Source: a virus. From it: 64,000 bases of DNA. The position numbers were made by a program, and so were the translations under genes. This document shows positions 40,716-50,422 of this stretch, in pieces. The DNA lies in IMG/VR virus record IMGVR_UViG_3300023184_004954, positions 1 to 64,000 of that record; one strand, 5' to 3'. The notes under the pieces are model-generated. The model worked only from the letters and a program-made list of their open reading frames with translations, was not told the origin of the DNA and ran no database searches. Within the stretch, counting starts at the first letter, position 1. Each line of letters begins with the position of its first letter.

Positions 40716-41449
40716 TCTTCGTATTTTTTTAGTATTTTTGTTATAATTGCGTTTCTCACAATATCATCATCACCAAACTCAAATACACCAATATCAGATA
40801 TGTCTGAACATTTTTGTATAGCATCATAAAGACCTGTTTGTTTTTTATCTTTAAATCTATCATTTTGTTCCAAATCACCTGAAATAAAGAATTTAGACTT
40901 ATACCCAATTCTTGTTAATAATAACTTCATTTGATTTGGTGTTGAGTTTTGAGCTTCCTCAAATATAAGAATTGAATTGTCAATATTCATACCCCTCATA
41001 AATGCCAAAGCAAAAACCTCAATTGCTTCAATTTCTTTTAACTTCTCTCTTGCATCCTTACCAATAATTTTATTTAAAAGATAATAGGATGGAAAAATAT
41101 AAGGGTCAAGTTTTTCTTCAACATTACCTGGTAAACTACCTAATTTTTCTTCCGCTTCAACCGCTGGTCTGACAATAATAATCTTCTCATAAGGTGTTTC
41201 TGGGTCAGATAATAAATCAATTGCAGCTTTCATTGCAATATAACTTTTACCGACACCAGCGGGTCCTGAACATATTGTAATTTGATTTGACATCAACTTA
41301 TCATAATATATTCTTTGACTTTCTGATAAAAATTTTTCTTTAGTTTTTTTTTTGATTATTGAACAAATATGAGATTTTTTATTTTTAGGTAAAATCTGTT
41401 CTGTTTGTATTTGTGGTGATGGCTTTTTTCTAGTTCTTTTTTCTGTCAT
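40712..41449 (-). CDS. phoH: PhoH-like ATPase
   Basis: A 245-aa protein of the PhoH family: Walker A SGPAGVGKSYIA, the RPAVEAEEKLGSLPG segment, Walker B SILIFEEAQN, and the sensor SGDLEQND. PhoH proteins are RNA-associated ATPases often present in phages; the exact role is unsettled. The basic N-terminus (TEKRTRKKPSP) is an extension. It overlaps fcl by 1 nt and the HAD-like gene by 4 nt. Confidence 0.93.
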   Translation of the reverse strand: MTEKRTRKKPSPQIQTEQILPKNKKSHICSIIKKKTKEKFLSESQRIYYDKLMSNQITICSGPAGVGKSYIAMKAAIDLLSDPETPYEKIIIVRPAVEAEEKLGSLPGNVEEKLDPYIFPSYYLLNKIIGKDAREKLKEIEAIEVFALAFMRGMNIDNSILIFEEAQNSTPNQMKLLLTRIGYKSKFFISGDLEQNDRFKDKKQTGLYDAIQKCSDISDIGVFEFGDDDIVRNAIITKILKKYEE

Positions 41450-42351
41450 TATTTTCTTATTGTTTTATAATTTTTTATGAAATAATCAATAGTTTCTTCT
41501 AAACCATTTTCAATTTTAGTAAACTTAAAATCACCGATAATAGATTTAAGTTTTGAATTATTTGAAGGTTTTCTATACTGTCCTGACGGTTTTGTTGTGT
41601 CCCAAATAATATTTTTTTTATATCCCATAATTTTTGCAATCATATTTGCCAATTCTTTAATTGAAATTTCAATAGATGTGGATAAAATTATAGGTTCTGT
41701 CCCTTCGTACTCGTTAATTAAAATGTCACAAATTTTTGCAATATCTTTTGAATAAATAAATTCTCTTAGCGGTTTTCCATCTCCCCATAATACCAAATCT
41801 TTATTTTCAAGGATGGCATTATAACATTTATGTATCATAGCTGGTAAAACGTGACTATTTTCAAGATTGTAATTATCTTTTTGACCATAAACATTTGTTG
41901 GAATTACACAGAAGTAATTTGTTTCATATTGTTCATTATATGATTTTGTTTGAATGTCAACCATTCTTTTAGCATAGGCATATGCATCGTTAGATTCGTG
42001 AGGAGGACCTAAATGTATTTTTTCTTCAGTAAGAGGATAATCAACTTTGTCAGGAAAAACACAAGTAGATAAAAAAGATAATACTCGTTTCACATTATTT
42101 TGTTTAGCATAATGTATTATGTTAGTGTTTATCATTATATTTTCATAATAAAAATCCGCTTTGTAGTTCATATTAGCCCCAACACCACCAACTTTACCCG
42201 CAGTATGAATTACATAATCCGGCTTGTGTAATTTAAACATTTTGTCAACTTCAAGTGGATTAATTAAATTAAAATCTTTTCTCGTTATTTTAATACCTGT
42301 TTCAAATTCAGAACCTATTAATCCAATACCACCAGTAATTAATTTAGTCAT
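41449..42351 (-). CDS. fcl: GDP-L-fucose synthase
   Basis: A 300-aa extended short-chain reductase. Rossmann motif GGIGLIGS at the N-terminus, a Ser/Thr-Cys active-site stretch (FLSTCVFPD), catalytic YAYAKRMVD (Tyr-x3-Lys), and family signatures (AAGKVGG-type HTAGKVGGVGAN). It epimerises and reduces GDP-4-keto-6-deoxy-mannose to GDP-L-fucose with NADPH. Directly downstream of gmd. Confidence 0.93.
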   Translation of the reverse strand: MTKLITGGIGLIGSEFETGIKITRKDFNLINPLEVDKMFKLHKPDYVIHTAGKVGGVGANMNYKADFYYENIMINTNIIHYAKQNNVKRVLSFLSTCVFPDKVDYPLTEEKIHLGPPHESNDAYAYAKRMVDIQTKSYNEQYETNYFCVIPTNVYGQKDNYNLENSHVLPAMIHKCYNAILENKDLVLWGDGKPLREFIYSKDIAKICDILINEYEGTEPIILSTSIEISIKELANMIAKIMGYKKNIIWDTTKPSGQYRKPSNNSKLKSIIGDFKFTKIENGLEETIDYFIKNYKTIRK

Positions 42352-43365
42352 TTAAAATTTTTTTTCAATTATCATTTTATTTATTCTTATTTGTTCATCC
42401 CAATGATTTATCATTTCATCCATTAACATTTCAAAATTATATTCTGGCTCCCATCCTAAAATTTTTCTGGCTCTTGTTGAGTCTCCTTTTAAATATTTTA
42501 GTTCTTCCGGTCTCATAAATTTTTCATCTTGAATGACATATTTTTTATAATCCATATCTAATTTAGTAAAAACATATTCAATCATTTCTCTAACTGAATG
42601 TGTTTTCATCGTTGAAATAACAAAATCATCTGGTATATTTTGATTAATCATTAAATGCATTGCTTTTACATAATCTTTGGCGTGACCCCAATCTCTATAT
42701 GAATCCATATTACCAACAATTAATTTATCATTTAATCCGTATTTTATTTCTACTGCAGTTTTTATAACTTTATTTGTCACAAAGTTAGACCCTCTTCTTG
42801 GAGACTCATGATTAAAAAGAATTCCATTAACGGCATGTAATTTATATGCTCTGCGATAGTTTTTAACTAAAGAATATGATAATAACTTTGAACATCCATA
42901 TGGGGAAACAGGATTCATAGGAGTAGTTTCTCTTTGAAATCCATCATCATCAACTGAGTTACCAAACATTTCTGAAGATGATGCTTGATAAAATCTCGCG
43001 TTCGGACAACTTCTTCTATATGATTCTAACATATTTAAAACACCCATAGAATTAGTTTTTAATGTAAATTCTGGAATATCAAAACTAATTCTTACGTGGC
43101 TTTGAGCCGCTAAATTATAAATCTCATCTGGTTGGATTTCATCTAGTAATTTTTGTAATCCACCTTGGTCTAATAAATCACCATAATAAACCGTAAATTT
43201 ATCTGTAAATGTGTCTTTAATTTTATCAATTCTTGTCTGTTGATGTTCTGGTGTTGAATTTCTTCTCACAATACCATGTACTTCATATCCTAAAGATAAT
43301 AAGTGTTCTGTCAAATAAGAACCATCTTGACCGTTTATTCCTGTTATAAATGCTTTTTTATTCAT
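42352..43365 (-). CDS. gmd: GDP-mannose 4,6-dehydratase
   Basis: A 337-aa protein with the Gmd signatures: TGINGQDGSYL nucleotide-binding loop, QASSSEMFG, catalytic YGCSK, NHESPRRG and RDWGHAKDYV. Converts host GDP-mannose to GDP-4-keto-6-deoxy-mannose, first step to GDP-fucose. Full length. Confidence 0.95.
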   Translation of the reverse strand: MNKKAFITGINGQDGSYLTEHLLSLGYEVHGIVRRNSTPEHQQTRIDKIKDTFTDKFTVYYGDLLDQGGLQKLLDEIQPDEIYNLAAQSHVRISFDIPEFTLKTNSMGVLNMLESYRRSCPNARFYQASSSEMFGNSVDDDGFQRETTPMNPVSPYGCSKLLSYSLVKNYRRAYKLHAVNGILFNHESPRRGSNFVTNKVIKTAVEIKYGLNDKLIVGNMDSYRDWGHAKDYVKAMHLMINQNIPDDFVISTMKTHSVREMIEYVFTKLDMDYKKYVIQDEKFMRPEELKYLKGDSTRARKILGWEPEYNFEMLMDEMINHWDEQIRINKMIIEKKF

Positions 43366-43369
43366 ATTA

Positions 43370-43969
43370 TTATACGTTAAAAATTTTCATTTTTGTTAAA
43401 TCCGGCCAATCAGTAACAACCCATTGTTTTGGTTTAGACTCAATTGCATTTTTTAATTTATTTAATCCTAATTCTGCGGTTTCTGGTGTCATATAATAAT
43501 GATATCCAATTGTGTCTATATTTTGGTTTCTCCACGGAATATTAGGAAGTCTGCCGTCATAAGACATTTTTTTTAATTCATCTGCCGCCACTTTATCATC
43601 TGTTAGTATAATACCACCTCTACCTAATGATAGATGTTTTTGATATTGAAAACTTATACACATAAAAGTATTTGGGATATACGAATTATGTTTCCATAAT
43701 ACTGCGGCATCTATTATCCTTTTATTTTCGTAATTTAATGTGTAATAATCTTCCCATTCTTCATCTCTCCAAACCCTCTCAATTCCTAATTTTTCCGCTA
43801 AAAATGGTACTGATAGGTATGTTCTTTTTGGTACATTTATTTTTGTTTCTTTTGTATATCTTAAACACAATTCTATTCCATGTGTACAACTATCAACCGC
43901 AATAGCGTATGGTGAGCCAAAAAATTCCGATATTTTATTTTCAAAAGTTGAAACTATTTCAAAATTCAT
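43370..43969 (-). CDS. Short DegT/DnrJ-type aminotransferase-like protein
   Basis: A 199-aa protein, about half the usual length. It keeps the small parts of the PLP fold: a start like FFGSPYAIAVDSCTHGIELC, a PLP-binding Asp in IIDAAVLW, and the internal aldimine Lys in FQYQKHLSLGRGGII. The C-terminal domain is largely missing. It may be a reduced enzyme, perhaps working as a dimer, or a remnant. Overlaps the PhyH gene by 4 nt. Confidence 0.65.
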   Translation of the reverse strand: MNFEIVSTFENKISEFFGSPYAIAVDSCTHGIELCLRYTKETKINVPKRTYLSVPFLAEKLGIERVWRDEEWEDYYTLNYENKRIIDAAVLWKHNSYIPNTFMCISFQYQKHLSLGRGGIILTDDKVAADELKKMSYDGRLPNIPWRNQNIDTIGYHYYMTPETAELGLNKLKNAIESKPKQWVVTDWPDLTKMKIFNV

Positions 43970-44868
43970 TTTTTATTATTTAAGTAAGTTTTTATGTTGT
44001 CATTATCATTACACCATTTAAGTGCGTATTGACCCTCAAATGGTCTTGAAAACATTGGGTGGTAATGTTTAAAACACCCCTCAAAAAAATAATGATTAGC
44101 TTGAGTTAATCTAGTTTTATTAAAATCTGTAACACCTTCAACGTTACAACCTCCATGCAACATATTTGCCGCCCATATTAATGCTTGACCCTTTTTCAAA
44201 TTTACATTTTTTTCAGATGCATTTTTACTTTTTATTAATTCAATTAAAAAATCTTCATATATTTTATAGTTATGTGCCTCCCCATCTTCAATAGTGTCTG
44301 GGTGAGGTAAATTAAGATTATGATATTCATAAACCGGCCATTTATGACTACCTGGAACTATTTTTAGAGTACCATTAGTTTCATTAACATCTTCAAACGC
44401 TATCCATACACCAACCATCCAAAGATGTGGTATTGTGTGAAAATGTATTGTATCACTATGAAGTGGTTGATTACTACCTTTAATAAAATTAATAGTTGAA
44501 AATGGAAATGGCGTTTTTCCATATAGATAGCTAAGAGTATTAATGATATTGGGATGAATTGTTAAATTAGCAATTGAGTCACTTTTCCTCCAATGTTCAA
44601 AAATTCTTTTGCTTTCAGTGTATTGAAAATGGTCGGCATGATATGTTGTATTTTCATTGTTTAATGCGTTGTACACGTCATTTACCACTGGTAAAATTTC
44701 ATCATCTGTTAATTCTAAATCAATAATAAGATAACCATTTTCATTAAAAAATTTACATTCTTCTTTTTGTTTATCAGTTAAATTTGATTTATCTAATAAT
44801 TCGTTAAAAAATGGCGATTCAATCCACGGAATATCTAATGAGTCATTTGATGGTATAAAATTATTCAT
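43966..44868 (-). CDS. Phytanoyl-CoA dioxygenase-like oxygenase
   Basis: A 300-aa Fe(II)/2-oxoglutarate oxygenase of the PhyH family. The iron site is His and Asp in PLHSDTIHFH and the distal His in AANMLHGG, with KIVPGSHKW in between. It hydroxylates an unidentified small molecule or sugar-linked group. Position inside the glycan operon suggests sugar or lipid modification (inference). Confidence 0.82.
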   Translation of the reverse strand: MNNFIPSNDSLDIPWIESPFFNELLDKSNLTDKQKEECKFFNENGYLIIDLELTDDEILPVVNDVYNALNNENTTYHADHFQYTESKRIFEHWRKSDSIANLTIHPNIINTLSYLYGKTPFPFSTINFIKGSNQPLHSDTIHFHTIPHLWMVGVWIAFEDVNETNGTLKIVPGSHKWPVYEYHNLNLPHPDTIEDGEAHNYKIYEDFLIELIKSKNASEKNVNLKKGQALIWAANMLHGGCNVEGVTDFNKTRLTQANHYFFEGCFKHYHPMFSRPFEGQYALKWCNDNDNIKTYLNNKK

Positions 44869-45400
44869 AGTTCATAAGTTTTTTAGCACTTTCTAATATT
44901 CGTTTTGAATCTCTCTTTTTAATTGGTTTTGCTGGTGAGCCAGCATAAACTGTCCAGGGCTCCGTGTCTTTAGTCACTACAGACCCAGCGCCAACTATAG
45001 ACCCTTCACCTAATGTAATACCTGGTAAAACAGTACAATTAACACCTAAAGTTGCATATCTTTTAAAAATCACCGGTTTATTAATAACTGTTCTATGTTC
45101 TATTGGAACAACAGGTGATATTAAACCTTGCATAAAGTCATCAGTGGCACATATGATTCTACTTCCCGAACCAATATTGGTAAAATCTTCCATAACAATT
45201 AATGCGGGTGCTCCACCTATAATTGAAACACTTGGAGCAATATGAATATAATCCCCCAATATTGCTTGGGTTGATATATATGTCCACATATCAATTGCGA
45301 CGTGATTACCAATTTCAACTAATTCAGGTCTTGATATTATTGCCAATTCGTTGACCCTAACATCTTCACCAATTTTTTTAAATAATTTATTATTTTCCAT
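44861..45400 (-). CDS. Hexapeptide-repeat acyltransferase
   Basis: A 179-aa left-handed beta-helix O- or N-acetyltransferase: repeats of [I/V]-G-x-x-x-x (IGNHVAIDMW, LGDYIHIAPSVSIIGG, IGSGSRI, LGVNCTVLPGITLGEGSIVG) and the terminal AGSPAKPIKKR. The start is set at 45400 (MENNKLF), 1 nt after the upstream stop. Likely acetylates or acylates a sugar made by this operon. Confidence 0.85.
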   Translation of the reverse strand: MENNKLFKKIGEDVRVNELAIISRPELVEIGNHVAIDMWTYISTQAILGDYIHIAPSVSIIGGAPALIVMEDFTNIGSGSRIICATDDFMQGLISPVVPIEHRTVINKPVIFKRYATLGVNCTVLPGITLGEGSIVGAGSVVTKDTEPWTVYAGSPAKPIKKRDSKRILESAKKLMNYE

Positions 45401-45401
45401 A

Positions 45402-46346
45402 TTAATTTTCATAATTTATTAAAATAGTACCCCAAGTCCATCCTGAACCAATCGCGGTAAGTAATATTTTGTCTCCTTTAACAATTTCATTATTTGTTAG
45501 TGCTTCGTGTAATGCAATTGGAATAGACGCTCCTGCAATATTACCATACCTATCCATAACCGTTTTTACTTTAGTAATTGGTAGACCAATATCATTGGCA
45601 ATTATTTTTAATATGTTAATACTTGGTTGATGTGGTACTAACATACTAATTTCATCTATACTTGTATTTGTATTTAATAAAACCTGATTAATTGAATCTG
45701 GTAATACCGATACCGCTTGTTGCCAAACTTCTTTCGCATTCATAATAAAAGGCCCATTTAATGGTTGTTTGAATCCTGTCATTCCAGTTCCCGAACCATT
45801 TGCCTGTAATTCACTATAAATCCAACCCTTTTCTGATTTTTCTAATATAACTGCACCAGCACCATCGCCAAAAAAAACGGAATGTCTATCATCCCAATTA
45901 GTATTTTTAGAATATGATTCAGTTGCAATTAATAATATTCTATTACAAGTACCACTATCAATCATTGAAGCAGCAACTGTTAGACCATAGATAAAACCTG
46001 AACATACGGCATTTATATCAAATGATGGTATATTTTTTTGTAGTTTTAATTTTTCATTAATTGTACAAGCAATTGATGGTGATATTTTTTCAGGACTTGA
46101 TGTTGCAACAATTATCATATCAATATCTTCTTTATCAATATTAGCGTTTGATATTGCTGAAATGGCTACTTTATACCCCATTTCAGATACACTTTCGTTA
46201 TCGGTAATTCTTCTTTCTTTAATTCCTAATTTTTTGTAAATCCATTCATCTGAAGTATCAATTTTTTCTGCAATGTCAAAATTAGTCATAACCTTAGGGG
46301 GTAAATAAGAACTACTACTTTTAATTGATACTTTATATTTTTTCAT
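45402..46346 (-). CDS. 3-oxoacyl-ACP synthase III-like protein (KAS III)
   Basis: A 314-aa thiolase-fold condensing enzyme. The triad is in place: Cys in NAVCSGF, His in VPHQPS and Asn in YGNIAGAS; FFGDGAGAVIL is also present. Family members condense acyl groups with malonyl-ACP or form acyl esters. The frame extends to 46394, but MKKYKVSIKSS at 46346 matches family starts. Beside an acyltransferase, it suggests an unusual acyl group on the glycan. Confidence 0.87.
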   Translation of the reverse strand: MKKYKVSIKSSSSYLPPKVMTNFDIAEKIDTSDEWIYKKLGIKERRITDNESVSEMGYKVAISAISNANIDKEDIDMIIVATSSPEKISPSIACTINEKLKLQKNIPSFDINAVCSGFIYGLTVAASMIDSGTCNRILLIATESYSKNTNWDDRHSVFFGDGAGAVILEKSEKGWIYSELQANGSGTGMTGFKQPLNGPFIMNAKEVWQQAVSVLPDSINQVLLNTNTSIDEISMLVPHQPSINILKIIANDIGLPITKVKTVMDRYGNIAGASIPIALHEALTNNEIVKGDKILLTAIGSGWTWGTILINYEN

Positions 46347-46356
46347 ACATAAAATT

Positions 46357-46983
46357 TTATTTCTCCCACGACTCCCAAACAAAGGGGTAATCAAATTTAT
46401 TTTTAAATCCTTTAGATATTAAGTTTTTTTGGATATTATCTCTCCTTTCTATATCATTTTTAATACCTAAATGAAACTGTATTTGTATATTTTTAAATTT
46501 ATTAACAATGTCACTTTCAATCATATATTCCATTAATCCATATTCATCCCCTTCAATGTTAATTTGAAGTAAATCCACTTGATTAATATAATTGTCTGAG
46601 AGTATTTTGTCAATAGGTAAGGTTTTAATTTCAATTACTGACTTAACATTTATATTAAAATTTGTTGATGACCCATCACTTGATACATATAAAGTTTTGG
46701 TTGATTCATTTTTATCTGTTGATACACCAACATTCATTACCTTTATTTTTTCATAATTCTTATATTTTGTAACTAACTCATTATAAAATTCGGGAACTGG
46801 CTCAACTAATATTATATTAGGAATATATGGATTATTTTTTTTCAAAATTTCATCAATCCATAATCCATAATATCCACCTAAATCAATAACGACTGAGTTG
46901 TTATTTAATTCATAATTTATATTATGTGTATAATCTCCATTATCTGCAAACCATCTACGTAAACTTGTAACATCTTGTCTCAT
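46357..46983 (-). CDS. FkbM-family methyltransferase
   Basis: A 208-aa SAM methyltransferase. SAM-binding VVIDLGGYYGLWIDEI, the VEPVPEFYNELV acidic loop, and QINIEGDEYGLMEY typical of FkbM-type O-methyltransferases. Probably O-methylates a sugar. Overlaps the cupin gene by 4 nt. Confidence 0.8.
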   Translation of the reverse strand: MRQDVTSLRRWFADNGDYTHNINYELNNNSVVIDLGGYYGLWIDEILKKNNPYIPNIILVEPVPEFYNELVTKYKNYEKIKVMNVGVSTDKNESTKTLYVSSDGSSTNFNINVKSVIEIKTLPIDKILSDNYINQVDLLQINIEGDEYGLMEYMIESDIVNKFKNIQIQFHLGIKNDIERRDNIQKNLISKGFKNKFDYPFVWESWEK

Positions 46984-47393
46984 AAAATAAAAGTTTTATC
47001 AAATTCTTGTCCTTCATAAGGACCTGTTTTATATTCATATACTAATGTATTATCTTCTAAAATTTCATAATTATGTCCACCTTCTAAAGTAAACGAAGCA
47101 TCACCAACATTTAAAATTTCAGTAGTTAAATTAGAATCATCAATATCGTAAAAAATACATTTAACACTACCTTGTATTACGACCCAACTTTCCTGAGCGA
47201 TTACATTTAGTGTTCTTTCTTTCCAAATATGTTTATGTGGTTTAAAAGTTGTTCCTTTTGTTAAATTTAATCTTGAACACTGAATAAAATTTTCTTCAGT
47301 TACAATATTTTCCCTTCCTATAGTTATTTCATCTTTTCTAACTATTATGTGTAATAGTTTAGTTTCGTCAATTTTTGAGTATATCTTTTTCAT
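46980..47393 (-). CDS. Cupin-fold protein
   Basis: A 137-aa single-domain cupin. Metal-site segment KPHKHIWKERTLNVIAQESW with a His-x-His pair, and the second half with GDASFTLEGGHNYEIL. Could be a sugar isomerase/epimerase or a binding protein. Located between a fucosyltransferase and a methyltransferase gene. Confidence 0.7.
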   Translation of the reverse strand: MKKIYSKIDETKLLHIIVRKDEITIGRENIVTEENFIQCSRLNLTKGTTFKPHKHIWKERTLNVIAQESWVVIQGSVKCIFYDIDDSNLTTEILNVGDASFTLEGGHNYEILEDNTLVYEYKTGPYEGQEFDKTFIL

Positions 47394-47396
47394 TTT

Positions 47397-48206
47397 TTAA
47401 AGTTTAATCCAATTATATGGTAATATGTCAGAAGAATTTAAATGTGCTGATGGTCCAAACCAATTAATAGGCCCTATTATTTTTTTATCTTTGTTTTCGT
47501 TTAAATAAGCACCCCACCAGCCAAAAGTGCTGTTACATATTATATTGTGTTCACACATACTCATTGAGTATAATTCTAAATAATCTTCTCCCAAACTAAC
47601 AAATTGTTTATTTGGTAAAAAATCAAACATACTTTTAACACCATTTAAATCATCGCTAAATATTAAATAATTTTTATCAATTCCAAGTAAATTAATCGCA
47701 GACGTGTAATACTCAATAGATTGTTGTGGATGATAATTAGAGTTTGCCAAATAATCTCCTCTTCTAATATGAATTGAAATTGAATTTTGAATATTTGGTA
47801 ACTTTTCTAAAATAATTTGTTTAATATTTTCAGTTGGTTTAAACAGATTAATAATGTAATCTTTATTATTTAAAAAATATTTTTCGCTTTGAAAGTATCC
47901 CTCAAGTAATAAGTTTTCATCTCTGTTATATTTTATTTCTTCGTAATTAAATGTTATAGGTTCTTTATGTATTCTATATGATAATGGTAACTTCTCAATA
48001 AAATCAATATTGCGTAATAAATTATCACTATAAACACTATAATCAGGGTCAAATCCTGGCTTTGGGCACTCGGTACTAATTGGTCTTAAAAATTCGTTTG
48101 AAAAAATATATTCAACGTCATTATCTAAGGCCAAACTAATAGACGCAGATAATTTAAATAAAACATTACATATACCCCCTTGATGATTTGTTGATATAAA
48201 ATTCAT
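47397..48206 (-). CDS. GT11 alpha-1,2-fucosyltransferase
   Basis: A 269-aa GT11-family enzyme: HIRRGDY (the H-x-R-R-x-D motif for GDP-fucose), FSDDL, and NSTFGWWGAYL near the C-terminus. Uses the GDP-fucose made by gmd and fcl. The N-terminal start (NHQGGICNVLFKLSASISLA) fits the family. Confidence 0.88.
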   Translation of the reverse strand: MNFISTNHQGGICNVLFKLSASISLALDNDVEYIFSNEFLRPISTECPKPGFDPDYSVYSDNLLRNIDFIEKLPLSYRIHKEPITFNYEEIKYNRDENLLLEGYFQSEKYFLNNKDYIINLFKPTENIKQIILEKLPNIQNSISIHIRRGDYLANSNYHPQQSIEYYTSAINLLGIDKNYLIFSDDLNGVKSMFDFLPNKQFVSLGEDYLELYSMSMCEHNIICNSTFGWWGAYLNENKDKKIIGPINWFGPSAHLNSSDILPYNWIKL

Positions 48207-48269
48207 AAAAAAAATTTAATTGACTCAAAACCGATTAACTTATTTAAACCCGTTATTGATGATATTTTA

Positions 48270-48992
48270 TTATTTTTCAAAAAATGTTAATACATTGGTT
48301 TTATCTATTTCCAAATCTTCAAATAAAACTTTGTAATTATGTTTATTTATATTTTTTAAAAATTTTTCTTTACCAATCCAATACCATCTACCTTCAATAA
48401 TTTCGCCGTCACTATCTTCAATTGATAATTTAAAAATTTCTTCGTTATTTGTTATATTTTCTGTTTTTTCTTTTGGTAAATACGCTTTGATAAACCATAA
48501 ATTTTTTGGTTCACTATTATAATATTTTTCGGGGTCACAATACATTATTATTAATTTAGCACCTGGTTTACACTTTTTATATAAACTTTCTAAATATAAT
48601 TCCTGACTTGAAGACGATATGTGACACCAAACATCATAACTAAATACAAAATCCAAACTTTCATCAGGTATTTCGTTTAATGAAAAATCTTTAACTTGGT
48701 AGTATTCTAATTTTTCTTTTTTCTCTTCCCCAACAAAGGACCAAAAATTATTATGTTTTTCAGATAAAACATCAATACATTGTAATTTTTTTGGATTCAG
48801 ATTCTCATAAATAAATTTACTCCATCTACCACGTCCACAACCTATTTCAAGAATTGTTAAATTATTTTCAATATTACTTATTAAGTAATTTTCAAGACCA
48901 GGTTGATTTCTTAGTGGACTATTTTCTCCAAAGTACCCTCCGTGCCAAATATTTTGAAATGATTCTATTTCTTGTTTAAATTTTTCTTTCAT
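48270..48992 (-). CDS. Class I SAM-dependent methyltransferase
   Basis: A 240-aa protein with SAM motif I ILEIGCGRGRWS, acidic CIDVLS, and motif LDFVFSYDVWCHIS. Probably methylates a sugar or small molecule of the glycan. A 63-nt AT-rich gap separates it from the fucosyltransferase; nothing recognised in it. Confidence 0.82.
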   Translation of the reverse strand: MKEKFKQEIESFQNIWHGGYFGENSPLRNQPGLENYLISNIENNLTILEIGCGRGRWSKFIYENLNPKKLQCIDVLSEKHNNFWSFVGEEKKEKLEYYQVKDFSLNEIPDESLDFVFSYDVWCHISSSSQELYLESLYKKCKPGAKLIIMYCDPEKYYNSEPKNLWFIKAYLPKEKTENITNNEEIFKLSIEDSDGEIIEGRWYWIGKEKFLKNINKHNYKVLFEDLEIDKTNVLTFFEK

Positions 48993-48997
48993 AGTTT

Positions 48998-49837
48998 TTA
49001 TTTATTATATAAATTTATTAAAAAATTACATCTTTTTTCATATGTGTGTTGTCTTGATAATTCTAATCCTGATAACCCAATAGATTTTCTTAATTCATCA
49101 TCACGTAATAATTGATTTATCTTATAAATCATTTCATCAGTATCTTTATATAACATTACATTTATACCATCAATAAATCCTAATTCTTCGTATTGATAAT
49201 TATAGTTTGTAACTAATGGTATCCCACATCCAATTGTTTCAAAATTTCTATAATTAATATCATTTGATAAATTACGATTCCAATGTACTTTATATGAATT
49301 TATTGCATTAACCATATCGTCACCAATAATAAAATTATCGTAAATAAAATTAAATTTATTAGATAATAAATTTATAAATTGATTTCTATTTAGTGGATTT
49401 CCACAAAACCCAATATCACATTTTTTATCAATTTTTCTCGGTGATATTAAAGTATCATCAAATGCGTTTGGAAACCATACCTTATAACTTTCATTAACAT
49501 AATCTTTAGTTGAATGTAATAAAAAATCATACTTACCCCGAATAAACTCTTGTAAATATACATTTTCTCCTCTTACGTGTGCGTCAATACTCCATAAAAA
49601 TTTTTTTGACTTTACATTAGATAAGTTAGGTATCCACCCCTTATCGTCATAATTTTCTAAATTTATAATTAGATTATAAGAATCATAATCTAATTCTTCT
49701 TTAAAATTAGTATGTCCTAACCCCCAAACATCACATTCTTGGTTTAAATTAATGAACCCTCTTTGTAAACAAAAACATTCTCTGAAGGTTTTATTTTTTT
49801 CATGTCTCCCATTTTCTTGTATTAAAAGTATTTTCAT
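48998..49837 (-). CDS. Glycosyltransferase (GT4/CgeB-like)
   Basis: A 279-aa GT-B-type enzyme. The C-terminal half carries KCDIGFCGNPLNRNQFINLL, FETIGCGIPLVTNYNYQ and a final coil typical of CgeB-like and GT4 transferases. The start is set at 49837 (MKILLIQENG), giving an ATGA overlap with the upstream stop; the longer frame is an extension. Confidence 0.72.
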   Translation of the reverse strand: MKILLIQENGRHEKNKTFRECFCLQRGFINLNQECDVWGLGHTNFKEELDYDSYNLIINLENYDDKGWIPNLSNVKSKKFLWSIDAHVRGENVYLQEFIRGKYDFLLHSTKDYVNESYKVWFPNAFDDTLISPRKIDKKCDIGFCGNPLNRNQFINLLSNKFNFIYDNFIIGDDMVNAINSYKVHWNRNLSNDINYRNFETIGCGIPLVTNYNYQYEELGFIDGINVMLYKDTDEMIYKINQLLRDDELRKSIGLSGLELSRQHTYEKRCNFLINLYNK

Positions 49838-50397
49838 TGTATTTTTTTTGCAAAAGATGTCCATCCCATAGAACCCCACTTATCAATAATAGCATATCCT
49901 TTATTTTCCAAAAAAGAATAAATATCTGATTGAGATAAATGTAAATTTTCAAAATAAATTTCGTCTATCTCTAGTTTATTAAAATCAATACTTTTTATTA
50001 TTAAATCATCAACCCCTTCAGTATCTATAAATAAAATATCAATTTTATGTAATTTATATTTATCTAATAAATCATTAACTGTAATTGATTCAACCTTTAT
50101 TTCTTTTATACCTGATTTGTCATATCCATGTTTTAATATATGTTCAATCTTAATTGAAGCGACTTCGTATAGTGGTCCATCATTTTCATGATAATAAAAC
50201 GACATCTCTTTTTTTTCATCAAAGGAAATTGCAACATTTTCAATAAATAAATTATTAACCCATCCATAACATTCTAATATTTTTTCATTATGTAATTTCA
50301 TTGGCTCAACCAAAATTAATATCTCAGGCTGAGTTTTACCTAAAATTTTAGTTAAATCGTCATTACCGACACAAACACCTAATTGTATTATTTTCAT
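49834..50397 (-). CDS. FkbM-like methyltransferase
   Basis: A 187-aa protein with a compact SAM fold: MKIIQLGVCVGNDDLTKIL, LVEPMKLHNEKIL, and the FkbM-type IDILFIDTEGVDDLII. Short version of the family. Couples by ATGA to the downstream glycosyltransferase. Confidence 0.75.
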   Translation of the reverse strand: MKIIQLGVCVGNDDLTKILGKTQPEILILVEPMKLHNEKILECYGWVNNLFIENVAISFDEKKEMSFYYHENDGPLYEVASIKIEHILKHGYDKSGIKEIKVESITVNDLLDKYKLHKIDILFIDTEGVDDLIIKSIDFNKLEIDEIYFENLHLSQSDIYSFLENKGYAIIDKWGSMGWTSFAKKIQ

Positions 50398-50422
50398 TAA
50401 AGTTTTTATTAAATTTTTTATT

